Origin: JAHDNZ01 sp036721855
Lineage (GTDB): Bacteria > Bacillota > DTU065
Direction: 5' to 3'
Length of the DNA stretch: 64,000 nucleotides
Assembly (NCBI GenBank): GCA_036721855.1
Contig: DAIMKF010000005.1
Span: 1-64,000 of the forward strand
The notes beneath the pieces were generated by a model that was given only the letters and a program-made list of their open reading frames with translations, did not search any database and was not told the origin of the DNA. The translations under genes and the position numbers were made by a program. Positions 24,836 to 32,847 of this stretch are shown piece after piece. Each line of letters opens with the position of its first letter. Position 1 is the first letter of the stretch.

Positions 24836-26092
24836 TTATTTATTTACATAACGAAAAGTGTAGTTAAAAGATAACTCCTCACTAGCCTTTAGTTTAACCT
24901 CGAAAACTACCTTATTTGCTGAAATTCTTCTGTTTGGCATATCAGATAAGACTTCGGCATTATCCCAGGGAAGGTAAGCTACAACCTCAACACTAACAGT
25001 TTCTTTTTTGTTGTTTTTTAAGGTTACCTGGTACTCATCAAAAAGTTTTCCCCCTGAGCTGTAGTGACGTAGTTGCTCTCTTGACCCGGCTATATCTAAG
25101 GTTTCTCCTAGGTTTAAAAGCAATTGGCCTGATTGGGGTTGGTTTGGCAGATACTGAGTTGTCGCCAGAATATCACCGTCAAAGATGTTTATCTCACCCG
25201 AGGGCAGTGGCTGAGAGATGCCATCTAGGGTGATCTCTACCTCAACATTATTGTAGTTTAGAATATAACGGCGTTTTACAGTTAAATTTTCTTCCTTCAG
25301 CAAAGGTAATCTTATTTTAGCTTCAGCGGGAATGTTTATTTCGCCTGGAATCTCGTAGACGGCTGTTTCAGCTTGTTGGTTCGGATTAGGCAATGAGTAA
25401 CCACCGTAACCACCGGCATCGCCTTTAAGATTGGCACTTGCTTCTCTTGCGTATAAAACAGGGCCCGGTTCTTTTCTGGCTATTAATCTTACCAACGCAG
25501 CTTCAAAAGGCTTAGTTGTATTGTTTTCAATCTGATATTCACCTAAAAGTACAGCTTTGGTTCCATTTAACTGCAGGGAATATTTTATGGCCCAGGAAAT
25601 TCCCTCGGCACGGTAACGGACCTTGAGATCATCTATCTTTTGGTTACCTTTGTTTTGTAATTCCAGTTTTAGCATCTGATTGTAACTTCCGGCATCTTCC
25701 TGCGGTATAATAGCTACGACTTGACTGTTGTTAATCACAGCCGCTAGCTGACCGGTTCTTGGATCAACTAGCATAAGCTCTGAACCTTTGTCTTTTAAAA
25801 GACCGCTGTAGGTTCTGCCGTTTTGAGCCCAGACAGTAACAAGGCGTCCCAAAAGAGGGTCTTTTTTGCTTTCATAGCGGGAAGTGACATCTATTTGGTC
25901 ATTTAGTATAGAAAACGAACTTAAATCAACATTTTCAGGCAACTGCCACTCTAAATTTACTTTTTCTCCCGGTTTAATTACTGCTGGCCAATTCTCTCTA
26001 ACAATAACATAGTTGGCGTAGATATCTACCTCTGCTGCATACACAAGGAGCGAAAATGCCAACATTATTCCCAAGATAAGTTTCTTTTTCAC
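24836..26092 (-). CDS. secreted DUF4139-domain protein
   Basis: Exported protein of unknown function with the C-terminal DUF4139/COG5316-type architecture. A signal peptide (about 1-20, KKKLILGIMLAFSLLVYAAE) is followed by beta-rich sequence: WAQNGRTYSGLLKDKGSELML near 90, the family core YRAEGISWAIKYSLQLNG near 165, and a C-terminal beta-sandwich (YQVTLKNNKKETVSVEVVAYLPW). A glycine-rich loop with GDAGGYGGYS is near 225. There is no lipobox. The GTG at 26092 has GAGGTG 6 nt upstream; an earlier GTG at 26101 is less likely. It is monocistronic. Confidence 0.75.
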   Translation of the reverse strand: MKKKLILGIMLAFSLLVYAAEVDIYANYVIVRENWPAVIKPGEKVNLEWQLPENVDLSSFSILNDQIDVTSRYESKKDPLLGRLVTVWAQNGRTYSGLLKDKGSELMLVDPRTGQLAAVINNSQVVAIIPQEDAGSYNQMLKLELQNKGNQKIDDLKVRYRAEGISWAIKYSLQLNGTKAVLLGEYQIENNTTKPFEAALVRLIARKEPGPVLYAREASANLKGDAGGYGGYSLPNPNQQAETAVYEIPGEINIPAEAKIRLPLLKEENLTVKRRYILNYNNVEVEITLDGISQPLPSGEINIFDGDILATTQYLPNQPQSGQLLLNLGETLDIAGSREQLRHYSSGGKLFDEYQVTLKNNKKETVSVEVVAYLPWDNAEVLSDMPNRRISANKVVFEVKLKASEELSFNYTFRYVNK

Positions 26093-26278
26093 CTTTTTCA
26101 CCTCATCTATTAAATTAGATGGTTTAGGCCTGCTTCCTTCAGGAACTCTCTGTCAATTAATCTTAACGCGACTGGACTAAATTTCTAAATTTCAGTTTTT
26201 AATATACGACTAAATCTAGTAAATCTAACTGACATACAACACGGAAAGAGTTCCCAAGGAGCAATACTCCTTTTAAGC

Positions 26279-26857
26279 CTAAAATTCATTTGTAATTACG
26301 GCGATGTTTTTTACTAAAATCTCTTCGGATAAATATTGATTATAGCGGGCTTTGATAACTCCTTCCCGGTTGATAAACACTGTAGCCGGAATACCTCTGA
26401 AAAGATATTGGGCAAAAATTTTACTGTTTGCATCAAACACTACCGGCATGGTGTAGGAATTGTCCTTGAAAAACTTTTCTACCACACCTTTGTCTTCTCC
26501 TACATTAACCAGCAGGTAGATTAAATCTGAACCTTTTGTGTTGTGTTCCTGCCAGATTTTTTGCATATGTGGCATCTCTGCTTGACATGGCCCGCACCAG
26601 GTAGCAAAAAAATTAAGCACTACCGGTTGGCCTATAAAATCGCTAAGTGCTACCTTCTTGCCAGCTATATCCTCTAATGTAAAGTCTAAAGCTAAATTGC
26701 CGCTAAAAACACCCCTATTATATGGAGAACCTTCTGAGGCATTAACTGTAACTCCTGCTTTTTGAGGCCAGAACTTATAGATTAGAACAAACAAGCTTAT
26801 AGCTAGTATGAGTATTGCCAGGCATTTTTTTAATTTTAACGGGCAAATAAACTTCAC
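26279..26857 (-). CDS. resA: membrane-anchored thiol-disulfide oxidoreductase (TlpA/ResA family)
   Basis: Extracytoplasmic thioredoxin-fold protein. An N-terminal transmembrane anchor (about 12-30) is followed by the AhpC/TSA-like domain (LDFTLEDIAGKKVALSDFIG) and the active site FFATWCGPCQAEMPHM near residue 90. The conserved cis-proline region is FRGIPATVFINREG near 155. It would reduce disulfides outside the membrane, with electrons passed by CcdA, encoded 12 nt upstream. The symbol is by family; cytochrome c maturation is not shown because no such genes are nearby. The start is GTG with AAGGAGG. Confidence 0.85.
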   Translation of the reverse strand: MKFICPLKLKKCLAILILAISLFVLIYKFWPQKAGVTVNASEGSPYNRGVFSGNLALDFTLEDIAGKKVALSDFIGQPVVLNFFATWCGPCQAEMPHMQKIWQEHNTKGSDLIYLLVNVGEDKGVVEKFFKDNSYTMPVVFDANSKIFAQYLFRGIPATVFINREGVIKARYNQYLSEEILVKNIAVITNEF

Positions 26858-26869
26858 AGCAATTCCTCC

Positions 26870-27565
26870 TTAAAGACCCCAATTAGGTAGATACCTAGAT
26901 ATAGTTTGTAAATAGCCAAAAAACAGCATGATTCCAAAAATAACTAAAATAACTCCAGCTAATCTGTTTAACCAAAGTGTCTTTTTAGTTATCTGTGACC
27001 ACTTATCTTTAAGACTATTCATCAGAAGAGCCGCCAAGAAAAAAGGAAAAGCCAGACCCAAAGCATAGATTAAAAGTAAGCCAACACCATAGATTAAAGA
27101 GCTGGTTGTAGATGCTAAAGCTAAAATCGAGCCTAAAATCGGTCCTATACATGGAGTCCAGCCACTGCCAAAGGCCAAACCAAAAAGTACACTTGGCCCA
27201 AACCCGGTACTATGATTTTTAATCTGTCTGCGTTTTTCTAAATTTAAAAAGGGTATATTAATTACTTGTGTCAACTGTAAACCAAAGATAATAATTATTA
27301 AACCGGCAATTTTTTGCAAAATAGTCTGATTTGCCAGTAGGAACTGTCCAAGCATTGTTGCTGATGCACCCATAAGTATAAAAATAACCGTAAAACCCAA
27401 TACAAATCCCAGTGAGTTAATGATGATTAGTTTGTTTTTACTGTCTTTGCTTGTTCCGCCAAGATAAGCTACATAAATAGGTATTAGCGGTAGAACACAA
27501 GGTGAGAAAAAAGAAGCTAATCCAGCCACAAAGGCAAGCCAAAATGTTACCGGGCCTCCTGGCAT
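26870..27565 (-). CDS. ccdA: CcdA/DsbD-like transmembrane thiol transporter
   Basis: Six-helix membrane protein that carries reducing equivalents across the membrane. The first conserved cysteine is in FFSPCVLPLIPIYVAYLGG near residue 20, and the second in GSGWTPCIGPILGSIL near 135, as expected for the CcdA pair. Several long hydrophobic helices cover the rest, ending with FGIMLFFGYL. The frame is open back to 27628, but AGGAG lies 8 nt before the ATG at 27565 (another ATG is at 27571). It is in an operon with a small anchored protein upstream and resA downstream. Confidence 0.88.
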   Translation of the reverse strand: MPGGPVTFWLAFVAGLASFFSPCVLPLIPIYVAYLGGTSKDSKNKLIIINSLGFVLGFTVIFILMGASATMLGQFLLANQTILQKIAGLIIIIFGLQLTQVINIPFLNLEKRRQIKNHSTGFGPSVLFGLAFGSGWTPCIGPILGSILALASTTSSLIYGVGLLLIYALGLAFPFFLAALLMNSLKDKWSQITKKTLWLNRLAGVILVIFGIMLFFGYLQTISRYLPNWGL

Positions 27566-27576
27566 TGTCATCACTC

Positions 27577-27906
27577 CTAGTCTTCGAGTTTTATAAAAAC
27601 AGCATAAATTTCTAAATCCATAGGCCATAAAAGTCTTTGGGGAATCAATGTCTTTGACTCCTTATACAAGGGACGCCCTTGATAAAAGGTATTAGTAGGA
27701 ATCAACTTCTTATTTATTGGGGCCACAACCGCTAAAGTCCTTTGGTAGTAAGTTCCTTCATGAATCAAATACTCATCTAAAGCCACCACCGGAATTGATT
27801 CCATCTGTGAGGGCAACCGTTGCATCACAACAAAAGAACCCACAAACAACACTACCAATAAAAACGCTAAAGCAAACTCCTTTTTATTAACAGTGATAAA
27901 GATCAT
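27577..27906 (-). CDS. small membrane-anchored protein of unknown function
   Basis: A 109-residue protein with a short basic N terminus, one hydrophobic helix (FALAFLLVVLFVGSFVV near 11-27) and a short extracytoplasmic part without cysteines. I recognise no family. The ATG has GGAGGTGG upstream. It is the first gene of the set leading to ccdA (11 nt away) and resA, so it may be an accessory of this extracytoplasmic redox path; that is inference from context only. Confidence 0.65.
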   Translation of the reverse strand: MIFITVNKKEFALAFLLVVLFVGSFVVMQRLPSQMESIPVVALDEYLIHEGTYYQRTLAVVAPINKKLIPTNTFYQGRPLYKESKTLIPQRLLWPMDLEIYAVFIKLED

Positions 27907-27990
27907 TATTCCACCTCCATTATACCCCGGTGGGGTTTTTTGACACCCGTTTTTTACTACAACTTATTCACAAGTTCACTTTTTTTGCAC

Positions 27991-28020
27991 CTTTTTATTT
28001 TGTATTTACAAAATAAAAAG
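27991..28020. repeat. 30-bp AT-rich perfect inverted repeat
   Basis: CTTTTTATTTTGTA (27991-28004) and TACAAAATAAAAAG (28007-28020) are exact complements around a TT centre. It lies between the nagB terminators and the start of the small protein-ccdA-resA operon. Part of it supplies the T run of the neighbouring hairpin on the minus strand. Confidence 0.7.
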
Positions 28021-28043
28021 CGCTCTGCAACAAAAGAGAGCGC
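28009..28043 (-). terminator. second terminator downstream of nagB
   Basis: GCGCTCT (28020-28026) pairs with AGAGCGC (28037-28043); on the minus strand it is followed by TTTTTATTTT. It forms a tandem with the hairpin at 28062-28091. Confidence 0.65.
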
Positions 28044-28061
28044 AAAAGAAATTTAATAGTC

Positions 28062-28091
28062 CTAAAAAAAAACCGGTTGCCCCGGTTTTTA
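28062..28091 (-). terminator. first terminator of nagB
   Basis: ACCGG (28072-28076) pairs with CCGGT (28082-28086), extended by flanking A and T runs; it overlaps the nagB stop codon. Confidence 0.7.
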
Positions 28092-28820
28092 ATTTGATAT
28101 TTTTGAGGCAGCTTCAGTATCCAAGAAAAAGGTCACTTCATTATGGAGTTGGAGAAGACTACCTGGAATTTCGGTTGTAACAAGGCCGTTAGCCGAGCCA
28201 TAAACTGCTTCTTTCTTGTTTTTGCCACTGGCTAGCAAAATTATTTCCCTAGCGCGTAAAATGGAGCCCACCCCCATGGTAATAGCTTCCCGAGGTACAT
28301 CTTCTAAATGTTCAAAGAAACGAGCATTGGCCTTGATTGTTGATTCTGTAAGTTTGACCAAATGACTGTTCGCTTTTAGTTTGGAAGCCGGCTCATTAAA
28401 ACCGATATGGCCGTTAACACCAATGCCAAGAATCATTAGATCTATGCCTCCGGCTTTAATAATTGCCTCTTCATAACGTTGGCATTCAGCTAGAGGATCT
28501 TTGGCCACCCCATTTACAAAATTAATATTTTCTGGTTTGATGTTAACATGCTTAAAAAGATTGGTTTCCATAAAATAGCGGTAGCTCTGGTTGTGATCAC
28601 TTTTTAAACCACGATATTCATCTAGATTAAAGGTTCTTACCTGGCTAAAATCAAGTCCTTCTTCTCGATGCATGCGCACTAATTCTTGATACATACCTAT
28701 GGGAGTGCCGCCTGTAGGCAGTCCGAGTACGATATTAGGTTTAGTCTTTAGGGCAGCAGCGACAAAATGAGCCGCTTTAATACTCATCTCAGCATAGGTG
28801 TTGGCAATAACAAATTTCAA
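28089..28820 (-). CDS. nagB: glucosamine-6-phosphate deaminase
   Basis: Converts glucosamine-6-phosphate to fructose-6-phosphate and ammonia. Family motifs: VLGLPTGGTPIGMYQEL near residue 33, the catalytic region FNLDEYRGL near 65, DLMILGIGVNGHIGFNEPAS near 125-144, and TMGVGSILRAREI near 183. Length 243 is normal. The frame is open to 28877, but AAGGAG lies 9 nt before the TTG at 28820 and gives the family N terminus KFVIANTYAEMS. It diverges from the namZ-amiE-like pair, so it can feed recovered wall amino sugars into glycolysis. Confidence 0.94.
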   Translation of the reverse strand: MKFVIANTYAEMSIKAAHFVAAALKTKPNIVLGLPTGGTPIGMYQELVRMHREEGLDFSQVRTFNLDEYRGLKSDHNQSYRYFMETNLFKHVNIKPENINFVNGVAKDPLAECQRYEEAIIKAGGIDLMILGIGVNGHIGFNEPASKLKANSHLVKLTESTIKANARFFEHLEDVPREAITMGVGSILRAREIILLASGKNKKEAVYGSANGLVTTEIPGSLLQLHNEVTFFLDTEAASKISN

Positions 28821-28980
28821 GACAACTCTCTCCTTATATTTATTATACCTAGTTGTAATTCTCCAGTACCCAAGCATTCCCTGCCTTTTCCAACTAATCC
28901 AGCTTTTTTACCCTGAAAGTAGGAGTAATATTCTTTAAGAAGAACTAAATCATAGGAATCGAGATAAAGGAGGTAGCCTT

Positions 28981-30144
28981 ATGACCAAAGTTAAACTAGG
29001 TCTGGAAAACCTTTTGGAAAATAATCTTAATCTTTTAACCGGTAAAAAGGTCGGTCTGATCACCTCTCCTACCGGACTAAACAGCAAACTCCGTTCTAGT
29101 GTTGATCTTCTTTTTGAAGCGGGCGTGCAGCTAACTGCTCTTTTTGGTCCCGAACATGGTGTTAGAGGTGATGCACAAGCAGGAGAAAAAGTAAGCTCCG
29201 GCCGAGATGAAAAAACTAATTTGCCAATTTATTCATTATATGGGCAAACCAAAAAACCAACTCCGGAAATGTTAGCTGATATTGATGTTCTTATCTTTGA
29301 TATGCAGGATGTAGGCTGTCGCTACTATACTTTTATTTATACTATGGCCTATGCCCAACAAGCAGCTTATGAGTATAATAAAGAATTTATGGTTCTTGAT
29401 AGGCCAAATCCTTTAGGAGGAGTGCAAGTTGAAGGAAACCTTGTCCAAAAAGATTATACTTCCTTTGTCGGCAATTACCCCCTCCCAAACAGATATGGCT
29501 TGACGCTGGGCGAACTCAGCTATTATTTAGCCAAATACCTCGGTGTAGGTCAAAAACCAACGGTTATCAAACTTAGCGGTTGGACCAGAGAAATGCTTTT
29601 TTTTGATACCAAACTATTTTGGGTTGGACCCTCTCCCAATATACCGACTATTGATTCGGCCTTTGTATATCCCGGTACTTGCCTGTTTGAAGGTACCAAC
29701 CTCTCTGAAGGCAGAGGTACTACTTGTCCTTTTGAAATAATCGGTGCTCCCTGGCTAAACGGTGATAAACTAGCTGACCAATTAAACAACTTTAATCTGG
29801 CTGGAGTTATCTTTAGACCCGTCTTTTTTACACCTACTTTTTCCAAACATGAAAAAAATATGTGCCAGGGAATTCAGCTCCACATCACAGATTACAAGAC
29901 TTTCGAACCGTTAAAAACAGCTCTTTATATCCTTAGTGCAGTCTGTAAATATCCGGAAACAGAATTTCTCTGTACCAACGAACGTTATTTTTTTGACCTC
30001 TTAGCCGGTGATCCAGATATAAAATCAGCACTGAAAGCTCAAGCACCCCCTTTGGAGATTTGGGAAAAAATGAACGATGAAAAGAGAAACTTTCTTAAAC
30101 AAAGAGAGTCCATCCTGCTCTACCCCAAGGAGGAGATCTGCTAA
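28981..30144 (+). CDS. namZ: DUF1343 protein, exo-beta-N-acetylmuramidase NamZ family
   Basis: DUF1343 proteins include Bacillus NamZ, which removes terminal N-acetylmuramic acid from peptidoglycan fragments. Signature segments: KVGLITSPTGLNSKLRSSVD near 22, LFGPEHGVRGDAQAGE near 58-73, FDMQDVGCRYYTFIYTM near 109-125 and the end of the catalytic half near LFEGTNLSEGRGTTCPFE. Length 387 is typical. I see no signal peptide, so it may act on imported muropeptides in the cytosol. The ATG has AAAGGAGG. Its TAA overlaps the next ATG (TAATG), so both are coupled. Confidence 0.87.
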   Translation: MTKVKLGLENLLENNLNLLTGKKVGLITSPTGLNSKLRSSVDLLFEAGVQLTALFGPEHGVRGDAQAGEKVSSGRDEKTNLPIYSLYGQTKKPTPEMLADIDVLIFDMQDVGCRYYTFIYTMAYAQQAAYEYNKEFMVLDRPNPLGGVQVEGNLVQKDYTSFVGNYPLPNRYGLTLGELSYYLAKYLGVGQKPTVIKLSGWTREMLFFDTKLFWVGPSPNIPTIDSAFVYPGTCLFEGTNLSEGRGTTCPFEIIGAPWLNGDKLADQLNNFNLAGVIFRPVFFTPTFSKHEKNMCQGIQLHITDYKTFEPLKTALYILSAVCKYPETEFLCTNERYFFDLLAGDPDIKSALKAQAPPLEIWEKMNDEKRNFLKQRESILLYPKEEIC

Positions 30145-31259
30145 TGACTGAACTCCAGTATAAAACACCTGAGTCTTTAGGTCTTAATAAAGAGAAACTA
30201 ATCAGGGCTTGCATGCTTTTAGAAGATGCAGTGGCTAAAAAAGAGACCCCCGGAGCTGTGGGATTGGTATTATATCGCAAGAAAATAGTTACCCATTGCA
30301 GTTATGGCCTAAAGGCTATCCTACCTACTCCTACTGAGGTAAAAAACGATACCATCTATGATTTAGCTTCCGTTACCAAATGTGTCGCCACCACAACTAT
30401 GGCTCTAATGCTCCTTGAACAAGGAGCTTTGCGTCTAGATGACTCGGTAGCCTATTTCTACCCGGAAATGAAGGCCAAAAGTCAGCTCCGCCTAAGGCAT
30501 CTGTTAACACACACTTCAGGTCTGCCGGCTTGGCTGCCCATCTATAAGAATGCCTTTAATCGTGATGATTGGCTAAAGGCCCTAGCTAATACCAACTTAG
30601 AATATGAGACAGGTTCTAAAGTGGTATATAGCTGTCTTGGCTTTATTTTACTCGGTCTGATTTTAGAAAAAGTTGCAGGAGAATCTTTAGCTGATTTTCT
30701 TAAACGTGAGCTCTTTGACCCTCTGGGCATGAAAGATACCGGTTATAACGTAGGTCCTTTAGAGCGAGTAGCTCCTACCGAATATTCCCCTTTAAAAAAT
30801 TGTATCCTTACAGGTTTTGTTCACGATGAAAACGCTGCTTCTCTTGGAGGGGTAAGCGGTAATGCCGGACTTTTCTCTACAGCTTTCGATTTGTCCTTGT
30901 TTGCTGCCATGATACTTTCTGAGGGTTTTTGGAATAACAGAGCCTATCTTTCACCCTCTAGCATAGAGTTAATGCGTTATAACCACACATCTCACCTCAA
31001 TGATAATCGCGGCCTTGGCTGGGCCCTAAAGGGTGAGTATTCTAGTGGTGGAGATCTCCTCTCTGCTTACAGTTTTGGGCATACAGGATTTACCGGCACC
31101 TCCATTTGGCTTGATCCTACTTTAGATTTAGCTATAATCCTTCTTACTAATCGCGTTCATCCTACCAGAGAAGGTGAAAATGGCATCATTAGACTTAGGG
31201 CTCTTTTTGCAAACGCTGTAGTAGGAGCATTACCTAAAGATCAAATTAGGTCTAGTTAA
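30144..31259 (+). CDS. serine hydrolase, beta-lactamase family (AmiE/EstB-like)
   Basis: Penicillin-binding-protein-fold serine hydrolase. The S-x-x-K motif is SVTK in DLASVTKCVATTTM near 75, the Tyr motif is YSC in VVYSCLGFIL near 155, and the third motif is HTG in GHTGFTGTSIW near 310. No signal peptide is visible. In Bacillus the same family includes AmiE, an N-acetylmuramyl-L-alanine amidase encoded with NagZ and NamZ; the coupling to namZ here favours that role. An esterase or DD-peptidase-like activity is the alternative. Confidence 0.8.
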   Translation: MTELQYKTPESLGLNKEKLIRACMLLEDAVAKKETPGAVGLVLYRKKIVTHCSYGLKAILPTPTEVKNDTIYDLASVTKCVATTTMALMLLEQGALRLDDSVAYFYPEMKAKSQLRLRHLLTHTSGLPAWLPIYKNAFNRDDWLKALANTNLEYETGSKVVYSCLGFILLGLILEKVAGESLADFLKRELFDPLGMKDTGYNVGPLERVAPTEYSPLKNCILTGFVHDENAASLGGVSGNAGLFSTAFDLSLFAAMILSEGFWNNRAYLSPSSIELMRYNHTSHLNDNRGLGWALKGEYSSGGDLLSAYSFGHTGFTGTSIWLDPTLDLAIILLTNRVHPTREGENGIIRLRALFANAVVGALPKDQIRSS

Positions 31260-31333
31260 ACCCTAAAAGAAAGTTTCATCTAACTGATTAAGCGAAAAAC
31301 TTATCCGGTTAAGCCGTTAAAGCAATCTTTAGC

Positions 31334-31370
31334 AATTAGGCCATCTCTTTAGAGATGGCCTAATTTTTAT
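31334..31370 (+). terminator. strong intrinsic terminator
   Basis: A perfect 15-bp stem: 31334-31348 pairs with 31351-31365 (core GGCCATCTC / GAGATGGCC), followed by a T run. It ends the namZ operon. Confidence 0.85.
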
Positions 31371-31391
31371 GAAACTTTGGCAAAAGTAAAA

Positions 31392-32591
31392 TTAAATCTT
31401 TCTCTTTAGAATCTCAGCAACGTGATTTACATCTTTGTCTCCTCTCCCGGAGAGATTAACAATAATCAGCTGATCTTTTGGTAAGGTCGGAGCAAATTTT
31501 ATGGTATAGGCTATAGCATGAGCACTCTCTAGAGCCGGAATAATACCTTCTATTTTACTTAATTCCTGAAATGCTGCAAGAGCTTCAGTATCTGTAACGG
31601 TTACATATTCAGCTCGACCTGTTTCTTTATAAAAAGAATGTTCCGGACCCACCCCTGGGTAATCGAGTCCTGCAGCAATAGAATAAACAGGTAGTGGTTC
31701 ACCTTTTTCATCTTCGAGTGAGTAGCACTTAAAACCATGGATTTGGCCTTTTTTGCCTTTGGTTAGAGTGGCAGCATGAAACGGTGTTTCGACACCCTTG
31801 CCCCCGGGTTCTACACCGATAAATTTGACATTGCGGTCGTTATAATAAGGCGCAAACAAACCAATAGCATTGCTACCTCCACCTACACAGGCAATTAGGT
31901 AATCAGGCAGACGTCCCTCGGCTGTAATTATTTGTGTCTTTGTTTCCTCACCAATTACAGATTGAAAATCCCTTACCATCAGTGGATATGGGTGAGGACC
32001 AACTGCTGAACCTAGCATATAATAAGTTGTTTTATAGTTTTCTATAAGATCATTTAAGGCTTGATCAACAGCGTCTTTAAGGGTCTTTGTCCCTGAGGTT
32101 ACGGGTATAACTTTTGCTCCTAAAAGCTCCATGCGAAAAACATTTAAGGCCTGGCGTTTGGTATCTTCTTCTCCCATATAGATGATGCATTCCATCCCAA
32201 ACAAAGCACAAGCCGTAGCCGTAGCTACCCCATGCTGGCCTGCTCCTGTTTCCGCAATGATTCTTTTTTTACCAAGACGTTTGGCCAAAAGTACCTGACC
32301 AAGAGTGTTGTTGATTTTGTGAGCTCCGGTGTGGTTAAGATCTTCTCTTTTTAAATAAATCTTCGCGCCACCTAATTTTTCAGTCAATCTTTTGGCATAA
32401 TAAAGAATACTTGGTCGACCTACATAGTTTTGTAAAAGATCGCGTAATTCCCGTTCGAATTCGGGATCATTGCGGTACTCTAAATAGGCTTTTGCAACAT
32501 CATCTAGGACTTCCTGTAAATTATCCGGTACAAAAGAACCCCCAAATTCACCAAAGTAACCATGCTTATCGGGTAAAGTTGCTTGATGCAT
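31392..32591 (-). CDS. trpB: tryptophan synthase beta chain
   Basis: PLP enzyme joining indole and serine to make tryptophan. The N terminus GYFGEFGGSFVPDNLQ, the PLP-lysine motif LKREDLNHTGAHKINNTLGQ near 77-96, the glycine-rich phosphate loop ACVGGGSNAIGLF near 228 and LSGRGDKDVNHVAEIL at the end are all of TrpB1 type. Length 399 is normal. No trpA or other trp gene is next to it, so it is a solitary copy. It is preceded by a leader with GAG-type repeats and a terminator, indicating attenuation control. Confidence 0.95.
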   Translation of the reverse strand: MHQATLPDKHGYFGEFGGSFVPDNLQEVLDDVAKAYLEYRNDPEFERELRDLLQNYVGRPSILYYAKRLTEKLGGAKIYLKREDLNHTGAHKINNTLGQVLLAKRLGKKRIIAETGAGQHGVATATACALFGMECIIYMGEEDTKRQALNVFRMELLGAKVIPVTSGTKTLKDAVDQALNDLIENYKTTYYMLGSAVGPHPYPLMVRDFQSVIGEETKTQIITAEGRLPDYLIACVGGGSNAIGLFAPYYNDRNVKFIGVEPGGKGVETPFHAATLTKGKKGQIHGFKCYSLEDEKGEPLPVYSIAAGLDYPGVGPEHSFYKETGRAEYVTVTDTEALAAFQELSKIEGIIPALESAHAIAYTIKFAPTLPKDQLIIVNLSGRGDKDVNHVAEILKRKI

Positions 32592-32624
32592 AAAAGTCCT
32601 CCTATCCTGAGCCTATCGAGCCTA

Positions 32625-32717
32625 TAAAAAAACCTAGGTTATCGACACCTAGGCAAAAAAACCTCTCACCTAAGCTCATCATTCTCTGCTTGGCTCATCT
32701 CGACTCAGCTTATTCTT
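32625..32717 (-). promoter_or_regulatory. probable TRAP-type attenuation leader of trpB
   Basis: On the minus strand, ten NAG triplets run from 32717 to 32665: AAG, AAG, five of GAG/AAG, then GAG, TAG, GAG. All are 2-3 nt apart except one gap of 6. Just downstream, CCTAGGT pairs with ACCTAGG (32633-32653) ahead of seven T. CTTAGG inside the last repeats can pair instead with the terminator's first strand CCTAGG (one G-U), forming a rival antiterminator. This is the arrangement of TRAP-controlled trp leaders in Bacillus. Confidence 0.65.
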
Positions 32718-32847
32718 ATTAGCCGGCTGGCTTAATTTGTCTTATTCGATCTTAAGATATAAACTCCTGCTTAAATAAAACTAAAATGTTCCAACCCGTG
32801 AATATAATTCTTTTTCTGCTTTAAAATAGTAATTAAGAGGTGATCAT

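Noticed and set aside
27924..27946. CCCC-GGT-GGGG followed by T's as a plus-strand terminator
   Set aside because: The stem is only 4 bp and no plus-strand gene precedes it.
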